DNA of 59,802 bases from Zhouia amylolytica (GCF_900116365.1 NZ_FPAG01000012.1:1-59802), one strand, 5' to 3'; positions 1 to 8,845 are shown, counted from the first letter of the stretch. A program made the numbers and translations. Notes: generated by a model not told the origin, from the letters alone.

Positions 1-7
1 AGGCAAC

Positions 8-51
8 CATACCTTACACATACTTTATCTATACCGTATCCATACTGTTGC
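8..51. repeat. 11-bp unit array, copy 1 (4 units)
   Basis: Four consecutive 11-bp units related to CATACCTTATC, the last ending in CATACTGTTGC. A unit of 11 bp is not a multiple of 3, so the array cannot encode a simple peptide repeat; it is close to one helical turn. Confidence 0.8.
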
Positions 52-194
52 ACCGGGCCTGGACACCTTTAAACGAGTTGTAAATCTTCTTTTAGTACTT
101 AGTAACGTATCAGGCGGAAGGTCGGAAACGAACAATGACCTTAGAAATAAAGACGAACTCATATATATTATATACTAAACACCCCTAGGGCAAC

Positions 195-260
195 CATACC
201 TTATACATACCTTATGCATACCTTATCCATACTCTATCTATACTGTATCCATACTGTTGC
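195..260. repeat. 11-bp unit array, copy 2 (6 units)
   Basis: Six consecutive 11-bp units related to CATACCTTATC, ending in CATACTGTTGC as in the other copies. The two additional units relative to copies 1 and 3 explain the longer period of this repeat and suggest slippage-type expansion. Confidence 0.8.
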
Positions 261-403
261 ACCGGGCCTAGACACCTTTAAACGAGTTGTAAATCTTCTT
301 TTGGCACCTATAAACTCATCAAATGGTTTACGGAAAACCAATAAGGACCTTAGAAATGAAGTTGGACACATATATTTTATATAAGGAACATCTTTAAGGC
401 ATC

Positions 404-447
404 CATACCTTATCCATACTTTATCTATACCGTATCCATACTGTTGC
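404..447. repeat. 11-bp unit array, copy 3 (4 units)
   Basis: Four consecutive 11-bp units, nearly identical in order to those of copy 1 (CATACCTTATC, CATACTTTATC, TATACCGTATC, CATACTGTTGC). Confidence 0.8.
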
Positions 448-590
448 ACCGGACCTGGACAACTTTTGATGGTAAGAAAATGTTCTTTTAGTACTTATAA
501 ACGCGTAAGATGGATGGTTGCAGACATATCATGATTGCAGTTATAAAGGTGGACAACTTATATAATATATAAAGAATGTACTTAGCATGA

Positions 591-759
591 TCCTCCACCC
601 CCAAGGTTTGTCTATATGGGATCTTCATCTCAACCCCGGGTGAAGCCTACTTTAATATGATGTTATGTCAATGCAAACATAATTGAACCGATCCTGAAAC
701 ATATATATATATGAAACTACTATTTCACATTGCATCGCAGGGTGTGCAATTCATACCGA
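591..759. other. Intergenic stretch without a gene
   Basis: No supportable gene between the repeats and the porin terminator. A short inverted repeat, ATTGCA with a 10-nt loop and TGCAAT, lies at 729-750, and there is an AT dinucleotide run around 703-713. Nothing else is recognised. Confidence 0.5.
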
Positions 760-796
760 AAACAGACGTATTCCTGTCTTTATATAAGCGTCTTTT
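760..796 (-). terminator. Possible terminator of the porin gene
   Basis: Read on the minus strand directly after the porin stop, AGACG (789-793) can pair with CGTCT (764-768) followed by GTTTT. The stem is short and the loop long (20 nt), so this is a weak candidate. Confidence 0.4.
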
Positions 797-2755
797 TTAA
801 GAGAAGAAATTCCACACCAAACCAAATCGAATTATGAAGTCACGATATGGATAATCAGGAGCAGAATAAAAGTTATATCCTGAAAAAGAGGAATTAAAAT
901 GTTCGGCTTTTAAATAGATCCTTGTTTGACGTACTTTGGCATTAATAAAGAAATCCAACATTGGAAAATTCCCTATTTGTTCCTGATCTTGTACATAAAA
1001 CTCTCCTAAGAGCGGACTATAAGCATTCGCTTTGTATTCGGTAAAATATTTAAACGTAATACCGGTTTGCAGAAACATGGCTTTTTTAAACACGTGATCC
1101 GAAAAATAGAATGTATTTCTGGTTACGAGTTGAGGCACGTTTAAAACCTCATCATCCTGAGCCACCTCCTGATACATTACTGTATTATACAAACCAAATT
1201 TTCCGAACTTCAGATCTTTGGTATATTTTACTTTCAAATAGTTAATGGTATTCTGGTATTGTAATGGTTTTACCTGAAATGTTTCATCGACTGTAGCCGG
1301 CTGCTGGTAGAAATAGGTGTAATCATCTATTACGCTGTAAGAGGCATTCAAGGTCCCGAAACGTTTCGTTTTAAAATCTACAGAAAGACTTTTATTCTTT
1401 TCGGTATTGAAGTTACTTCTGTTATCCCAATTGTAATCTTTATAATCGCTTTGATAAAGCAGGAAATTGAAGTCTGGTGATGCTGATACAGATTTAATTG
1501 TAGCGGCTATTTCATTTTCATTATCGAACACATAGCCTGCGCTTCCTTTAAAGAGATTTCCTCCTAAATCGCCATAAACACTTGCACCTACCTCAGCGTT
1601 CAGATAAAACCCTCCTATTTTCTTGGTCCATTCGGCACCATAAGAATAATCCTCCCCTTTCATCTGATTTGGGATGGTCTGGTCTTGAGTTACCACAATA
1701 CTATTGAAATAGTAATTATAGGCGTATACACTATTAGACACTGTTATGTTTCCAAGTAACCTACTTTTGTAATCGAGTCGGATTTGATTTGAAAAGGACT
1801 TTAGTCTAGCCCTGTCATTTAAACCTGAGGATTGGAAAGCCTCTCCAAAGTAGCTATCCTGACTATCTTGTCGAAATTCGTAATATTTGGTTTCATAGTT
1901 AAGTCTGTGTCCCAGTGTAAAAGAATGATCGGGATTATTTTCCTTGTTTTCTACGATCACATATTCCTGATCTAAGAAATACCGTTTCCCTAATAAAAAA
2001 TTTTCTGCATTTTCAAAATTGACATCCATCCTGGAACGATCTACAAATTCCGGATTCCCGGATTCAAACTGATCTCTGTTTGCAATACCTCCGTTTTCTT
2101 CATTTAAAATATCCTGAGAGATAAAGTGCATTCTTAAATTATACCTTTTATCTTTAGAAGCATAGCTGGTAATAAATCTAAAATTACCGGTACTTGCTAA
2201 TATATGCTGGTATTTACCCAATGAGCGTAATCCTTTATAGGCTATTGCCATATTGAATTGTCTCGAGGTATTCAGGGTGATAAATGCATCTAACAACTGA
2301 CCTTGTTCCATGGTAGTTTTAAAAAACAAATCAGTCATTGGTGTTGGTACATGGTAATAATTAATATCCTCCACTTCCATATAATTGAAGTGTTTTGCTC
2401 TGGCTCCCAATCCTGGATAAAAGTTATCCGAAGGCGATGCCAAGGCTAAAGAGTTATAGGTTTGTCCGAGATTCGAAAACGGTAATAACTCAAAATTATC
2501 TTTACGCAGGTAGTTGTATTTGTATTCCTTTTTAACGCTAAGTGTCGTATCGAGGAATGTTGTATCTCTATCTAGTGTTATAATTTTATAATCCTGGATT
2601 ACTATTTGATCGGCCTGATTTTTAGCTTGATCAGCGGGCAACTTTCGGTTTTGAGCAGCCCTGGGAGTTCTATCAGTATTTCTTTGAGGCTGAACTTGAG
2701 CAACTCCAACAGTAAATGATAAAACCAATACAATAAAAACTATAACCTTTTTCAT
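797..2755 (-). CDS. Putative outer-membrane porin (Porin_10 type)
   Basis: A 652-residue protein with a clear signal peptide (about residues 1-19, ending VGVAQ) followed by a Pro/Gln-rich linker and a long stretch of alternating aromatic and polar residues typical of a transmembrane beta-barrel; it ends in aromatic residues (WNFF) as outer-membrane proteins usually do. The sequence style and its position divergent from rnhB match the flavobacterial putative-porin family (Porin_10, PF14121), whose substrate is not known. No TonB plug domain is visible, so it is not a TonB-dependent receptor. It has its own -7 element about 20 bp upstream. Family assignment is from memory of the family, not from a search. 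Confidence 0.75.
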   Translation of the reverse strand: MKKVIVFIVLVLSFTVGVAQVQPQRNTDRTPRAAQNRKLPADQAKNQADQIVIQDYKIITLDRDTTFLDTTLSVKKEYKYNYLRKDNFELLPFSNLGQTYNSLALASPSDNFYPGLGARAKHFNYMEVEDINYYHVPTPMTDLFFKTTMEQGQLLDAFITLNTSRQFNMAIAYKGLRSLGKYQHILASTGNFRFITSYASKDKRYNLRMHFISQDILNEENGGIANRDQFESGNPEFVDRSRMDVNFENAENFLLGKRYFLDQEYVIVENKENNPDHSFTLGHRLNYETKYYEFRQDSQDSYFGEAFQSSGLNDRARLKSFSNQIRLDYKSRLLGNITVSNSVYAYNYYFNSIVVTQDQTIPNQMKGEDYSYGAEWTKKIGGFYLNAEVGASVYGDLGGNLFKGSAGYVFDNENEIAATIKSVSASPDFNFLLYQSDYKDYNWDNRSNFNTEKNKSLSVDFKTKRFGTLNASYSVIDDYTYFYQQPATVDETFQVKPLQYQNTINYLKVKYTKDLKFGKFGLYNTVMYQEVAQDDEVLNVPQLVTRNTFYFSDHVFKKAMFLQTGITFKYFTEYKANAYSPLLGEFYVQDQEQIGNFPMLDFFINAKVRQTRIYLKAEHFNSSFSGYNFYSAPDYPYRDFIIRFGLVWNFFS

Positions 2756-2775
2756 TAATTATATGCTGTTTGCGG

Positions 2776-2783
2776 CAAAGGTA
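2776..2783 (-). promoter_or_regulatory. -7 element of the porin promoter
   Basis: TACCTTTG on the minus strand matches the Bacteroidetes -7 consensus TAnnTTTG and lies about 20 bp before the porin ATG. No TTG is found at the usual -33 spacing, so only the -7 box is supported. Confidence 0.55.
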
Positions 2784-3055
2784 TAGTTTTTAACGAAAAT
2801 TGCTATCGTATATTATAAATGAAAAAATTGATCTTAAAGGTTCTTTTGTGCCCTGTAGAGAAACTTCATTTGCAGGCGGCATATTGCTATCATATTTACT
2901 AAATTTGACTTTTAGTTCCTGTATGGCTATCTTTTTCCTGTCGGGATCAACAAAAACCTTTTAAACTAAATGACTTACTTTTACATAATACCATCAATTT
3001 TTTGCGGTACTTGTATTTCCCTTCAATTTAGCAACCCTAAAGATTATCTTCACAG
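2784..3055. other. Divergent intergenic region porin / rnhB
   Basis: Holds the upstream regions of both divergent genes. On the minus strand there is an open frame of roughly 57 codons (about 2794-2967, ending in TAA) with protein-like composition but no credible start; I do not call it a gene. No clear -7 box is seen for rnhB. Confidence 0.4.
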
Positions 3056-3652
3056 ATGTTAAAACTATCCTATTCTGATGGCATTGAAGCTGGCACGGAC
3101 GAAGCAGGTCGTGGATGCCTGGCGGGACCTGTTACTGCAGCAGCGGTTATTTTACCCAGTAATTTCAAAAACACTATCATCAATGACTCCAAACAATTGT
3201 CTGAAAAAAAACGCTTACTTCTTCAACCCATCATAGAAGATACGGTTAGTGCTTTTGCGGTTCAGCATATATTTCCGGAAGAGATTGACAAAATCAATAT
3301 TCTTAACGCTTCTATTCTGGCCATGCATAAAAGTTTAAGCAAACTCCAAACTAATCCTGAGTTTATTATTGTTGATGGAAACAAGTTTAAACCTTATGGC
3401 GATATAAATCATGTATGCATCGTAAAAGGAGACAGTAAGTATTTAAGTATTGCTGCCGCTTCCATTTTAGCTAAAACCTATCGGGATGCTTATATGGAGC
3501 AAATACATGAAGAATTTCCTATGTATAACTGGAAACAAAACAAAGGATACCCAACGAAAGAACACCGTGAAGCTATCAAGAAATATGGCATCACAAAATA
3601 CCACAGGAAATCTTTTAGATTATTACCTGAACAATTAACACTTGATTTTTAA
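3056..3652 (+). CDS. rnhB: Ribonuclease HII
   Basis: Cytoplasmic endonuclease that nicks the RNA strand of RNA-DNA hybrids and starts removal of misincorporated ribonucleotides. At 198 residues it has the normal length. The signature [14 protein letters not shown] (residues 13-26) supplies the catalytic Asp15 and Glu16; IIVDGNK (Asp107) and the later GDSKY segment (Asp127) complete the expected DEDD set. The following [14 protein letters not shown] block is also typical of RNase HII. The ATG at 3056 gives the usual short N-terminus. The next gene follows in the same direction, its true start lying 46 bp after the rnhB stop, so the two are probably co-transcribed. Confidence 0.96.
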   Translation: MLKLSYSDGIEAGTDEAGRGCLAGPVTAAAVILPSNFKNTIINDSKQLSEKKRLLLQPIIEDTVSAFAVQHIFPEEIDKINILNASILAMHKSLSKLQTNPEFIIVDGNKFKPYGDINHVCIVKGDSKYLSIAAASILAKTYRDAYMEQIHEEFPMYNWKQNKGYPTKEHREAIKKYGITKYHRKSFRLLPEQLTLDF

Positions 3653-3698
3653 GTTTATATTTTTGCATATATTCATTATAGCAACAAAAAACGAATTC

Positions 3699-6158
3699 AT
3701 GAAAAAAAGCCTGTTTCTTCTCATTCTTAGTATTATTTTAAGTTGTACTGCTGAAAAAAAAACTCGCAATAATCTAATCGACTATATTCCTAATAATGTA
3801 TCTGCTGTATTAATGACATCGGATTTACAGCTTTTTATCAACGACACCAAGAACAATGATTTCATAAATGCGATTTCCGGAGATCTCTTACCTCAGGATC
3901 TTGAAGAGAAACTAGGTTCGTTAAAGCATATCCACCCAAAAACACAAGCTTTTGTAGGAGTTTCAGAAATAGGCACCAAAAATTTTGAGTATACCATAAT
4001 AACCAGGGAACACGAAAACATCATCAAACTTGATTCTACAAAGAACGATTCGATTAAAACCATTTCTTATGAAGGCACCAACATTTCATCAACTTCTATT
4101 GATGAACAGCCTATATACTACGCTACCTTAAACAATAATGTCTTTATAGGTTCATCGTCTCAACTTATCATTGAAAATGCCATTCGAAATGAAGGTACTC
4201 AAACATTGGATACTGAATTCTTAAAACTCTATGAGATTTCACAAGGTAATAGTCAGGCTCATATTTTCATAAATCATACTAAAGGAAGTCATTTAATATC
4301 TCACTTATTCCGGAAAGACATATTTAATGATATCAAACATTTTGGAGACTGGACTTCTTTTGACGCTACTTTAAATCAGAGTGAAGTGGTTTTTAATGGA
4401 ATAACGGTGTCATCGGATTCCTTATCCAACACCCTTAATGCTATTAAAAACACCAAGCCTATATCCAGTAGCATGCCTAAAATAATCCCTATAGAGAACG
4501 ATTATTTTTCAGCTTCTACTTTTTCAGATTACAAACAATTTAACTCCAATGCCACTCCTACATATAAATCCAAAAGAACTGACTCGTTATTTAATTCTGT
4601 CACGGAGGTTGCTACCATAGGAATTAACAATTCGAAGATCGTTATTTTAAATTCTGTAGATTCGAATGATCTTTTCCAAAACCTTCAAAAATACATTGAT
4701 GAAAAAACGACGTTCAGAGAGAAAAACATCTATTCTTTAACAAGCACCTCCCTTATCAATGATTATTTCCATCCTTTAGTAAAAGGCTTTGAGGCTACTT
4801 ATGCTGCAGAGATCGATAATTTTATTGCTTTTGGAGGTTCAATTAAGATCCTTGAAAACCTCATCAGCAACTATCAAAACAATGCGGTCATTGAAAACGA
4901 CCCTGCATTTAAAGACCTTAAAAGTAATTTAGCGGATGCTTCTTCTTTGCTATGGGTAGGCAATTTGAACAAGCTTAACGATTCAGAGCTTATATATAGT
5001 GAGGATTTCAAAAAACAAATTTCCAAGGCACAAATTAAAGGTTATAAATATTGCGCCTTACAATTCATTGCTGAAACAGACTATGCTCATTTCAATGCCA
5101 TTTTAAAAAAGAAATCTACCAAAGCAGCGGTTAATATGATATCGCAGGTGTACAGCACTAAGCTTAATGCTCCGGTTTTAACGAATCCTCAATTTGTAAT
5201 CAATCACAGGTCTAAACAAAAGGAAGTAATTGTTCAGGATGAGCAAAACAACCTTTATTTAATTTCAGCTGATGGCAATGTCCTTTGGAAAAAAGAGTTG
5301 GATGGAAAAATTCAGGGATCTGTCGATCAGGTTGACTTATACAGAAATGGACGACTACAGCTGGCGTTTGTTACCACCCATTCCTTTTATATTATTGACA
5401 GAAATGGCAATGATGTCTCTCCATTTCCATTACATTTTAATAACCCGGTAACACAGCCACTTGTTATATTTGATTATGACGGTAACAAAAAATACAGATT
5501 CCCGATTGTTCAGGGTAATATAATTACCATGTACAATCGCGAAGGGAAGAAAGTAAATGGATTTGTTTTTAATAAAACAACATCAAACATTAGTGATCTT
5601 CCTAAACATTTTAGATTCGGCAAGAAAGATTACCTGGTATTCAAAGAGGAGAATGGTACCCTACACATTTTACACCGTACAGGAAAACCAAGAATCAAGG
5701 TAAAGGAAAAAATAGATTTTTCATCGAATAATATTTTTGACTATGAAAATAGTTTCAGTACTACTACCAAAGGAGGTGATTTGCTTCAAATCACGCAAGA
5801 TGGCAAAATCCGTAGAGAAAGCCTTGCCCTCTCTGATGGTAATTTAATAGATGCTACTTCAAAAACATTGGTTACACTTTCTGAAAATGAGCTTACTATA
5901 AAAGGGAAGAAAGTGGAGTTGGATTATGGTCTCTATACCGCTCCGAAGATCTTTTACATTTACGACAAAATATATGTAAGTGTAACGGATACTCAAGCGA
6001 ATAAGGTCTATTTATTTGACAGTAATGCCAAGTTATTCCCCAACTTTCCTATTTACGGAACTTCGGCTATTGACTTAAACGACATCAACAATGACCGAAA
6101 AATTGAAATCACGGTAAAAGGGGAAGACGATAGCATACTGGTATATAGAATCAATTAA
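3699..6158 (+). CDS. Large exported lipoprotein with repeat-like C-terminal half
   Basis: The frame is open from 3642, but the ATG at 3699 is chosen because it begins a perfect lipoprotein signal (MKKSLFLLILSIILSC, lipobox Cys16) and avoids overlapping rnhB. The 819-residue product is therefore predicted to be lipid-anchored on the periplasmic or outer membrane. The N-terminal half resembles DUF3352-like proteins (early segment NNVSAVLMTSDLQLFIND); the C-terminal half (from about residue 510) shows repeated hydrophobic-Asp-Gly strands such as LISADGNVLWKKEL and YIIDRNGNDVSPFP, suggesting a beta-propeller-like fold. Function unknown. It follows rnhB, as is common in flavobacteria as far as I recall. 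Confidence 0.75.
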   Translation: MKKSLFLLILSIILSCTAEKKTRNNLIDYIPNNVSAVLMTSDLQLFINDTKNNDFINAISGDLLPQDLEEKLGSLKHIHPKTQAFVGVSEIGTKNFEYTIITREHENIIKLDSTKNDSIKTISYEGTNISSTSIDEQPIYYATLNNNVFIGSSSQLIIENAIRNEGTQTLDTEFLKLYEISQGNSQAHIFINHTKGSHLISHLFRKDIFNDIKHFGDWTSFDATLNQSEVVFNGITVSSDSLSNTLNAIKNTKPISSSMPKIIPIENDYFSASTFSDYKQFNSNATPTYKSKRTDSLFNSVTEVATIGINNSKIVILNSVDSNDLFQNLQKYIDEKTTFREKNIYSLTSTSLINDYFHPLVKGFEATYAAEIDNFIAFGGSIKILENLISNYQNNAVIENDPAFKDLKSNLADASSLLWVGNLNKLNDSELIYSEDFKKQISKAQIKGYKYCALQFIAETDYAHFNAILKKKSTKAAVNMISQVYSTKLNAPVLTNPQFVINHRSKQKEVIVQDEQNNLYLISADGNVLWKKELDGKIQGSVDQVDLYRNGRLQLAFVTTHSFYIIDRNGNDVSPFPLHFNNPVTQPLVIFDYDGNKKYRFPIVQGNIITMYNREGKKVNGFVFNKTTSNISDLPKHFRFGKKDYLVFKEENGTLHILHRTGKPRIKVKEKIDFSSNNIFDYENSFSTTTKGGDLLQITQDGKIRRESLALSDGNLIDATSKTLVTLSENELTIKGKKVELDYGLYTAPKIFYIYDKIYVSVTDTQANKVYLFDSNAKLFPNFPIYGTSAIDLNDINNDRKIEITVKGEDDSILVYRIN

Positions 6159-6176
6159 TAAAAGGGAATTAACCCC

Positions 6177-6207
6177 TTGAAATTGGAATGATTAACAGCG
6201 AAATTTG
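6177..6207 (+). promoter_or_regulatory. Probable promoter of the TapB-like gene
   Basis: TTG at 6177-6179, a 20-bp spacer, then GAAATTTG at 6200-6207, one mismatch from TAnnTTTG. The spacing is ideal for a Bacteroidetes promoter, and the ATG follows 37 bp downstream. Confidence 0.45.
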
Positions 6208-6243
6208 TACCTTTAAGTCGCTATTAATCAATCAATCAACGTT

Positions 6244-6930
6244 ATGTTAACCAATTTCTATATTTGGGTGTTGCTGTGGACTTATTTTAGTTTTGGCCCT
6301 GACACCCCGAACGCTCCCGGGTGCAGTAAATATTACCCCATGGAAGAGGGGATAAATTTTGAAATCACAGTATACGATCAGAACAACAATCCAAATGCAT
6401 TATTGGCCTATAATGTAGTTCTCACAAATGAAAACACAGCAGTTTTCATGACTGAGCTACAAAATCCCGAAGGAGAACTCATTGCAATATCTGAATACGG
6501 TATGTCATGTAATGGCGATGGAGTAGAAATTGACTTCAATGCCATGATGAGTGTTGAGCTTATTAAACAGTGCGATGGGAAACCTATGAAGATGCGTGGA
6601 AAGAATATCCATTTACCGAACAATCTGGAGATAGGACAAAAACTTCCGGATGCACAGATGGAAACTTCCTCATCTGTTAAAAACGACTCGCTCAATCTAT
6701 CCATTAAAATGATCAACAGAAAGGTCGAAGGAATGGACACTCTGATTACCTCAGTAGGGACTTTTAAATGTGTGGTAGTGAGTTATGAAACTGAATTTAA
6801 ATCTGGTGGTAATAAAATCCACTATTCTAAGGAATGGTTAGCTGAGGGTGTGGGACTTGTAAAAAGCGAAGAATATGATGCCGACGGGAAATTAATCAGC
6901 CGCAGCATGCTTACTGATTTTCACAAATAA
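6244..6930 (+). CDS. TapB-like / DUF3108-like exported protein
   Basis: A 228-residue protein beginning with a hydrophobic segment (residues 4-17) that may act as a signal peptide. The body starts with YYPMEEGINFEITVYD and consists of beta-rich segments, ending with a part about converting a measured quantity (GTFKCVVVSYETEF, then HYSKEWLAEGVGLVKSEEYD). This pattern, a full-length beta protein with a WLAEGVGLVK-like motif near the end, fits the TapB/DUF3108 group of uncharacterised periplasmic proteins common in Bacteroidota. The assignment is by remembered resemblance only. It converges with lipB and shares a terminator with it. Confidence 0.6.
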   Translation: MLTNFYIWVLLWTYFSFGPDTPNAPGCSKYYPMEEGINFEITVYDQNNNPNALLAYNVVLTNENTAVFMTELQNPEGELIAISEYGMSCNGDGVEIDFNAMMSVELIKQCDGKPMKMRGKNIHLPNNLEIGQKLPDAQMETSSSVKNDSLNLSIKMINRKVEGMDTLITSVGTFKCVVVSYETEFKSGGNKIHYSKEWLAEGVGLVKSEEYDADGKLISRSMLTDFHK

Positions 6931-6933
6931 AAA

Positions 6934-6960
6934 CCAGGGGTTAGACCCTGGCTTTTTGTT
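6934..6960. terminator. Bidirectional terminator TapB-like / lipB
   Basis: CCAGGG (6934-6939) pairs with CCCTGG (6946-6951), followed by TTTTT on the plus strand. The hairpin overlaps the last codons and the stop codon of lipB (6941-6943). Confidence 0.8.
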
Positions 6961-7657
6961 TTATAAATTCTACTTCAAAGCGTTCTTTGAAGTGAGTTAA
7001 TATTTTCTCTTGTACTTCGCTCATGGATATTTCGGTTTTACCCAGTTCTACATTCAATGATGTTACTGCTTTTCCTTTAATACCGCAGGGCACAATATTA
7101 TCAAAATAACCAAGGTCGGCATTTACATTAAGGGCAAAACCGTGCATGGTTACCCATCTGCTAGCTCTTACACCCATAGCGCATATTTTACGTGCGAAAG
7201 GAGTTCCTACATCCAGCCAAACACCTGTCTCCCCTTCTGAGCGCTCTGCTTTTAAACCGTAGTCAGCCAGGGTTAAAATGATTACTTCTTCTAAAAACCT
7301 AAGGTATTTATGAATATCTGTAAAAAAGTTGTCGAGGTCAAGAATAGGGTAACCTACAATTTGTCCCGGACCATGATAGGTGATATCCCCCCCACGATTA
7401 ATTTTATAAAAAGTAGCTCCTTTTTCCTGTAATTGATTTTCATTGAGTAAAAGATTCGCCATATCGCCACTTTTACCCAGTGTGTACACATGAGGATGTT
7501 CGACAAATAAAAAATAATTAGGAGTTTCTAATTGCGTTCCTTCCCTCCTGTTCTTTATTTTCAGGTCTAAAATATTCTTGAAAAGTGACTCCTGATAATC
7601 CCAGGTATCTTTATAATCTTTTAAACCTAAATCTTCTAATACGACCTTTTTATTCAT
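6941..7657 (-). CDS. lipB: Octanoyltransferase (lipoate-protein ligase B)
   Basis: Transfers octanoyl groups from acyl carrier protein to lipoyl domains, the first step of lipoate biosynthesis, in the cytoplasm. The 238-residue length is normal. Family hallmarks are visible: RGGDITYHGPGQIVGYPI (residues 88-105), the ARKICAMGVR segment with Lys157, HGFALNVN (172-179) and the catalytic cysteine in VPCGI (Cys191). The ATG at 7657 lies a few bases after a -7 box. No lipA is present in this window. The gene stands alone on the minus strand and converges with the TapB-like gene. Confidence 0.95.
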   Translation of the reverse strand: MNKKVVLEDLGLKDYKDTWDYQESLFKNILDLKIKNRREGTQLETPNYFLFVEHPHVYTLGKSGDMANLLLNENQLQEKGATFYKINRGGDITYHGPGQIVGYPILDLDNFFTDIHKYLRFLEEVIILTLADYGLKAERSEGETGVWLDVGTPFARKICAMGVRASRWVTMHGFALNVNADLGYFDNIVPCGIKGKAVTSLNVELGKTEISMSEVQEKILTHFKERFEVEFIKQKARV

Positions 7658-7663
7658 AGGCTA

Positions 7664-7671
7664 CAAAGATA
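7664..7671 (-). promoter_or_regulatory. -7 element of the lipB promoter
   Basis: TATCTTTG on the minus strand matches TAnnTTTG. It ends only 6 bp before the lipB ATG, so the transcript would be leaderless or nearly so if this box is used. No TTG at -33. Confidence 0.5.
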
Positions 7672-7747
7672 ATACATATCCCAGTGAAAAACCTTATGAA
7701 CAATCATTAACCTGGCAGCATCAAATTATTATCCCGGATTAACGAAA

Positions 7748-7773
7748 AAAAGGAGCTTTAAGAAGCTCCTTTT
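7748..7773. terminator. Terminator after the 249-residue lipoprotein gene
   Basis: AAAAGGAGCTT, a TAAG loop and AAGCTCCTTTT form an 11-bp perfect stem with flanking A and T runs, so it can work in both directions. It sits about 30 bp beyond the stop of the minus-strand gene. Confidence 0.85.
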
Positions 7774-7803
7774 AGTTGTATATGTACGATTGAAAACTCA
7801 AAT

Positions 7804-8553
7804 TTATTTTTCAAGAGTCACTTCCAGGTCTAAAATTTTAGGATCTTTCATATATTCCATAAAGCCAGCTTCCAGGATTAATGTTTTGCCATCAGCACTC
7901 AGCATTGCTTTATCAGAAGAAACTGATTTTATTTTTTTGGGGAAGTGATATTTCAGTGTATAAGAAGAGCCTGATAAAAACATATTAGCTTCCCCCAAGC
8001 TATCTATGGTTTGTTGAAGCAGGGCTTCATCCACAATAGTTGTAATTCTGCTAAACTTTCGTCCATTAAACTTATAGGCCACTTTGGAGGCATCACTATT
8101 CGCTCCAAAAGCAGGATCGGTTTTCATCTGTTTTCCTTCAGAGGCTCCTTGTAATTTATTAGCTTCATGAAAAGCATCGAACACATCTCCCAATTCCTTA
8201 ACCGAATTAAAGTTGGTAAACATTTCAAACTTCATTTCTTTGGTTTCGGGATTCATGAGCATATGCATAGCGAACCGTTCCAGTTTTTTAAGTTTTTCCT
8301 GCTCTTCTTTGGGTAATTTGGAAATACTATCTTTTTTTTCTTCCAGGATATCTTTAAAATAGAAAGTAGAATCAACAGCTTTTTTATTTTCTTTTGCCAA
8401 TTCATCTCCTGCCATTTCCATCAATTCCGAGCCATCAAAATTTATAGCAATCTTACCACTACCATCTTGATTAAGGTACATTTCTTCAGTAAAATTGCAT
8501 GAAGTTAGCAGGCATGAAGCGATCATCGCTATTGCTAAAAATAATTTTCTCAT
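7804..8553 (-). CDS. Hypothetical lipoprotein
   Basis: A 249-residue protein of unknown function. The N-terminus is a lipoprotein signal with a lipobox at LLTSC (Cys19). The start of the mature part, EEMYLNQDGSGKIAINFDGSELMEM, followed by a charged helical middle rich in Lys and Glu and a beta-rich end, is a pattern I have seen in flavobacterial hypothetical lipoproteins. It lies 15 bp after the small YqaE/Pmp3 gene in the same direction, so the two are probably one transcript. A strong terminator follows. Confidence 0.7.
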   Translation of the reverse strand: MRKLFLAIAMIASCLLTSCNFTEEMYLNQDGSGKIAINFDGSELMEMAGDELAKENKKAVDSTFYFKDILEEKKDSISKLPKEEQEKLKKLERFAMHMLMNPETKEMKFEMFTNFNSVKELGDVFDAFHEANKLQGASEGKQMKTDPAFGANSDASKVAYKFNGRKFSRITTIVDEALLQQTIDSLGEANMFLSGSSYTLKYHFPKKIKSVSSDKAMLSADGKTLILEAGFMEYMKDPKILDLEVTLEK

Positions 8554-8568
8554 TTCTTCGATTTAGAT

Positions 8569-8727
8569 TTATCTATTAGGGTTGTTTAAAATTATTAAAG
8601 CTGCTATAACTCCTGGTACCCATCCACAAAGCCATAGGATAAAAACAATAATGATCGAACCGCACCCCTTATCTAAAACAGAAAGGGGTGGACAGATAAT
8701 GGAAAGTAATACGCGCCAAAAACTCAT
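8569..8727 (-). CDS. YqaE/Pmp3-family small membrane protein
   Basis: A 52-residue gene that length cut-offs would miss. It starts MSFWRVLLSIICPPLSV, continues with DKGC, then a second hydrophobic segment containing WLCGWVPGVIAALIIL and ends LNNPNR. Two membrane segments, the conserved PPL in the first and the GWVPGVIHA-like motif in the second are hallmarks of the Pmp3/YqaE family (PF01679), small inner-membrane proteins linked to membrane potential and salt stress in other organisms. It precedes the lipoprotein gene by 15 bp. No convincing promoter is seen upstream. Confidence 0.88.
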   Translation of the reverse strand: MSFWRVLLSIICPPLSVLDKGCGSIIIVFILWLCGWVPGVIAALIILNNPNR

Positions 8728-8845
8728 GATATAAATATAATTTTGATTGATGTACCTGATAAGACACCATCACCTCCGTTTTGTTACGCTAAAATAAAAA
8801 AACCTTGCTCTTAATTATAATAAAAGATTTATTAGTTTAGTAATC

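Larger units (their letters stand above)
1..590. repeat. Three degenerate tandem ~190-210 bp direct repeats
   Basis: Three copies begin at about 2, 189 and 398 with GGCAACCATACC or GGCATCCATACC. Each has the same order: an array of 11-bp units, a conserved block starting TTGCACCGG(G/A)CCTGGAC, a stretch around CTTCTTTTAGTACTTA, a variable middle, and an AT-rich tail (ATATATTATATA-like). Copies 1 and 2 are very similar through the conserved block; copy 3 diverges after it. Spacing from copy 1 to 2 is 187 bp and from 2 to 3 is 209 bp; the 22-bp difference equals the two extra 11-bp units in copy 2. Copy 1 may be cut by the window edge. No convincing coding frame exists. Function unknown: a dispersed genomic repeat, an RNA or a protein-binding array are all possible. 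Confidence 0.85.

Noticed and set aside
234-449. 71-residue minus-strand frame across the repeats
   Set aside because: It only reads through the 11-bp units and the core, whose period is not a multiple of three; the other two copies do not keep the frame.
1-590. CRISPR array
   Set aside because: The repeated blocks are long, degenerate and of unequal length; there are no short identical repeats alternating with unique spacers, and no cas genes are in the window.
2794-2967. Minus-strand frame of about 57 codons upstream of the porin
   Set aside because: Composition is protein-like, but there is no start codon near the upstream stop and no recognisable family; chance is likely in such a short frame.
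3642-3698. Longer start of the lipoprotein after rnhB
   Set aside because: It overlaps rnhB and would bury the lipoprotein signal; the ATG at 3699 gives a clean lipobox.
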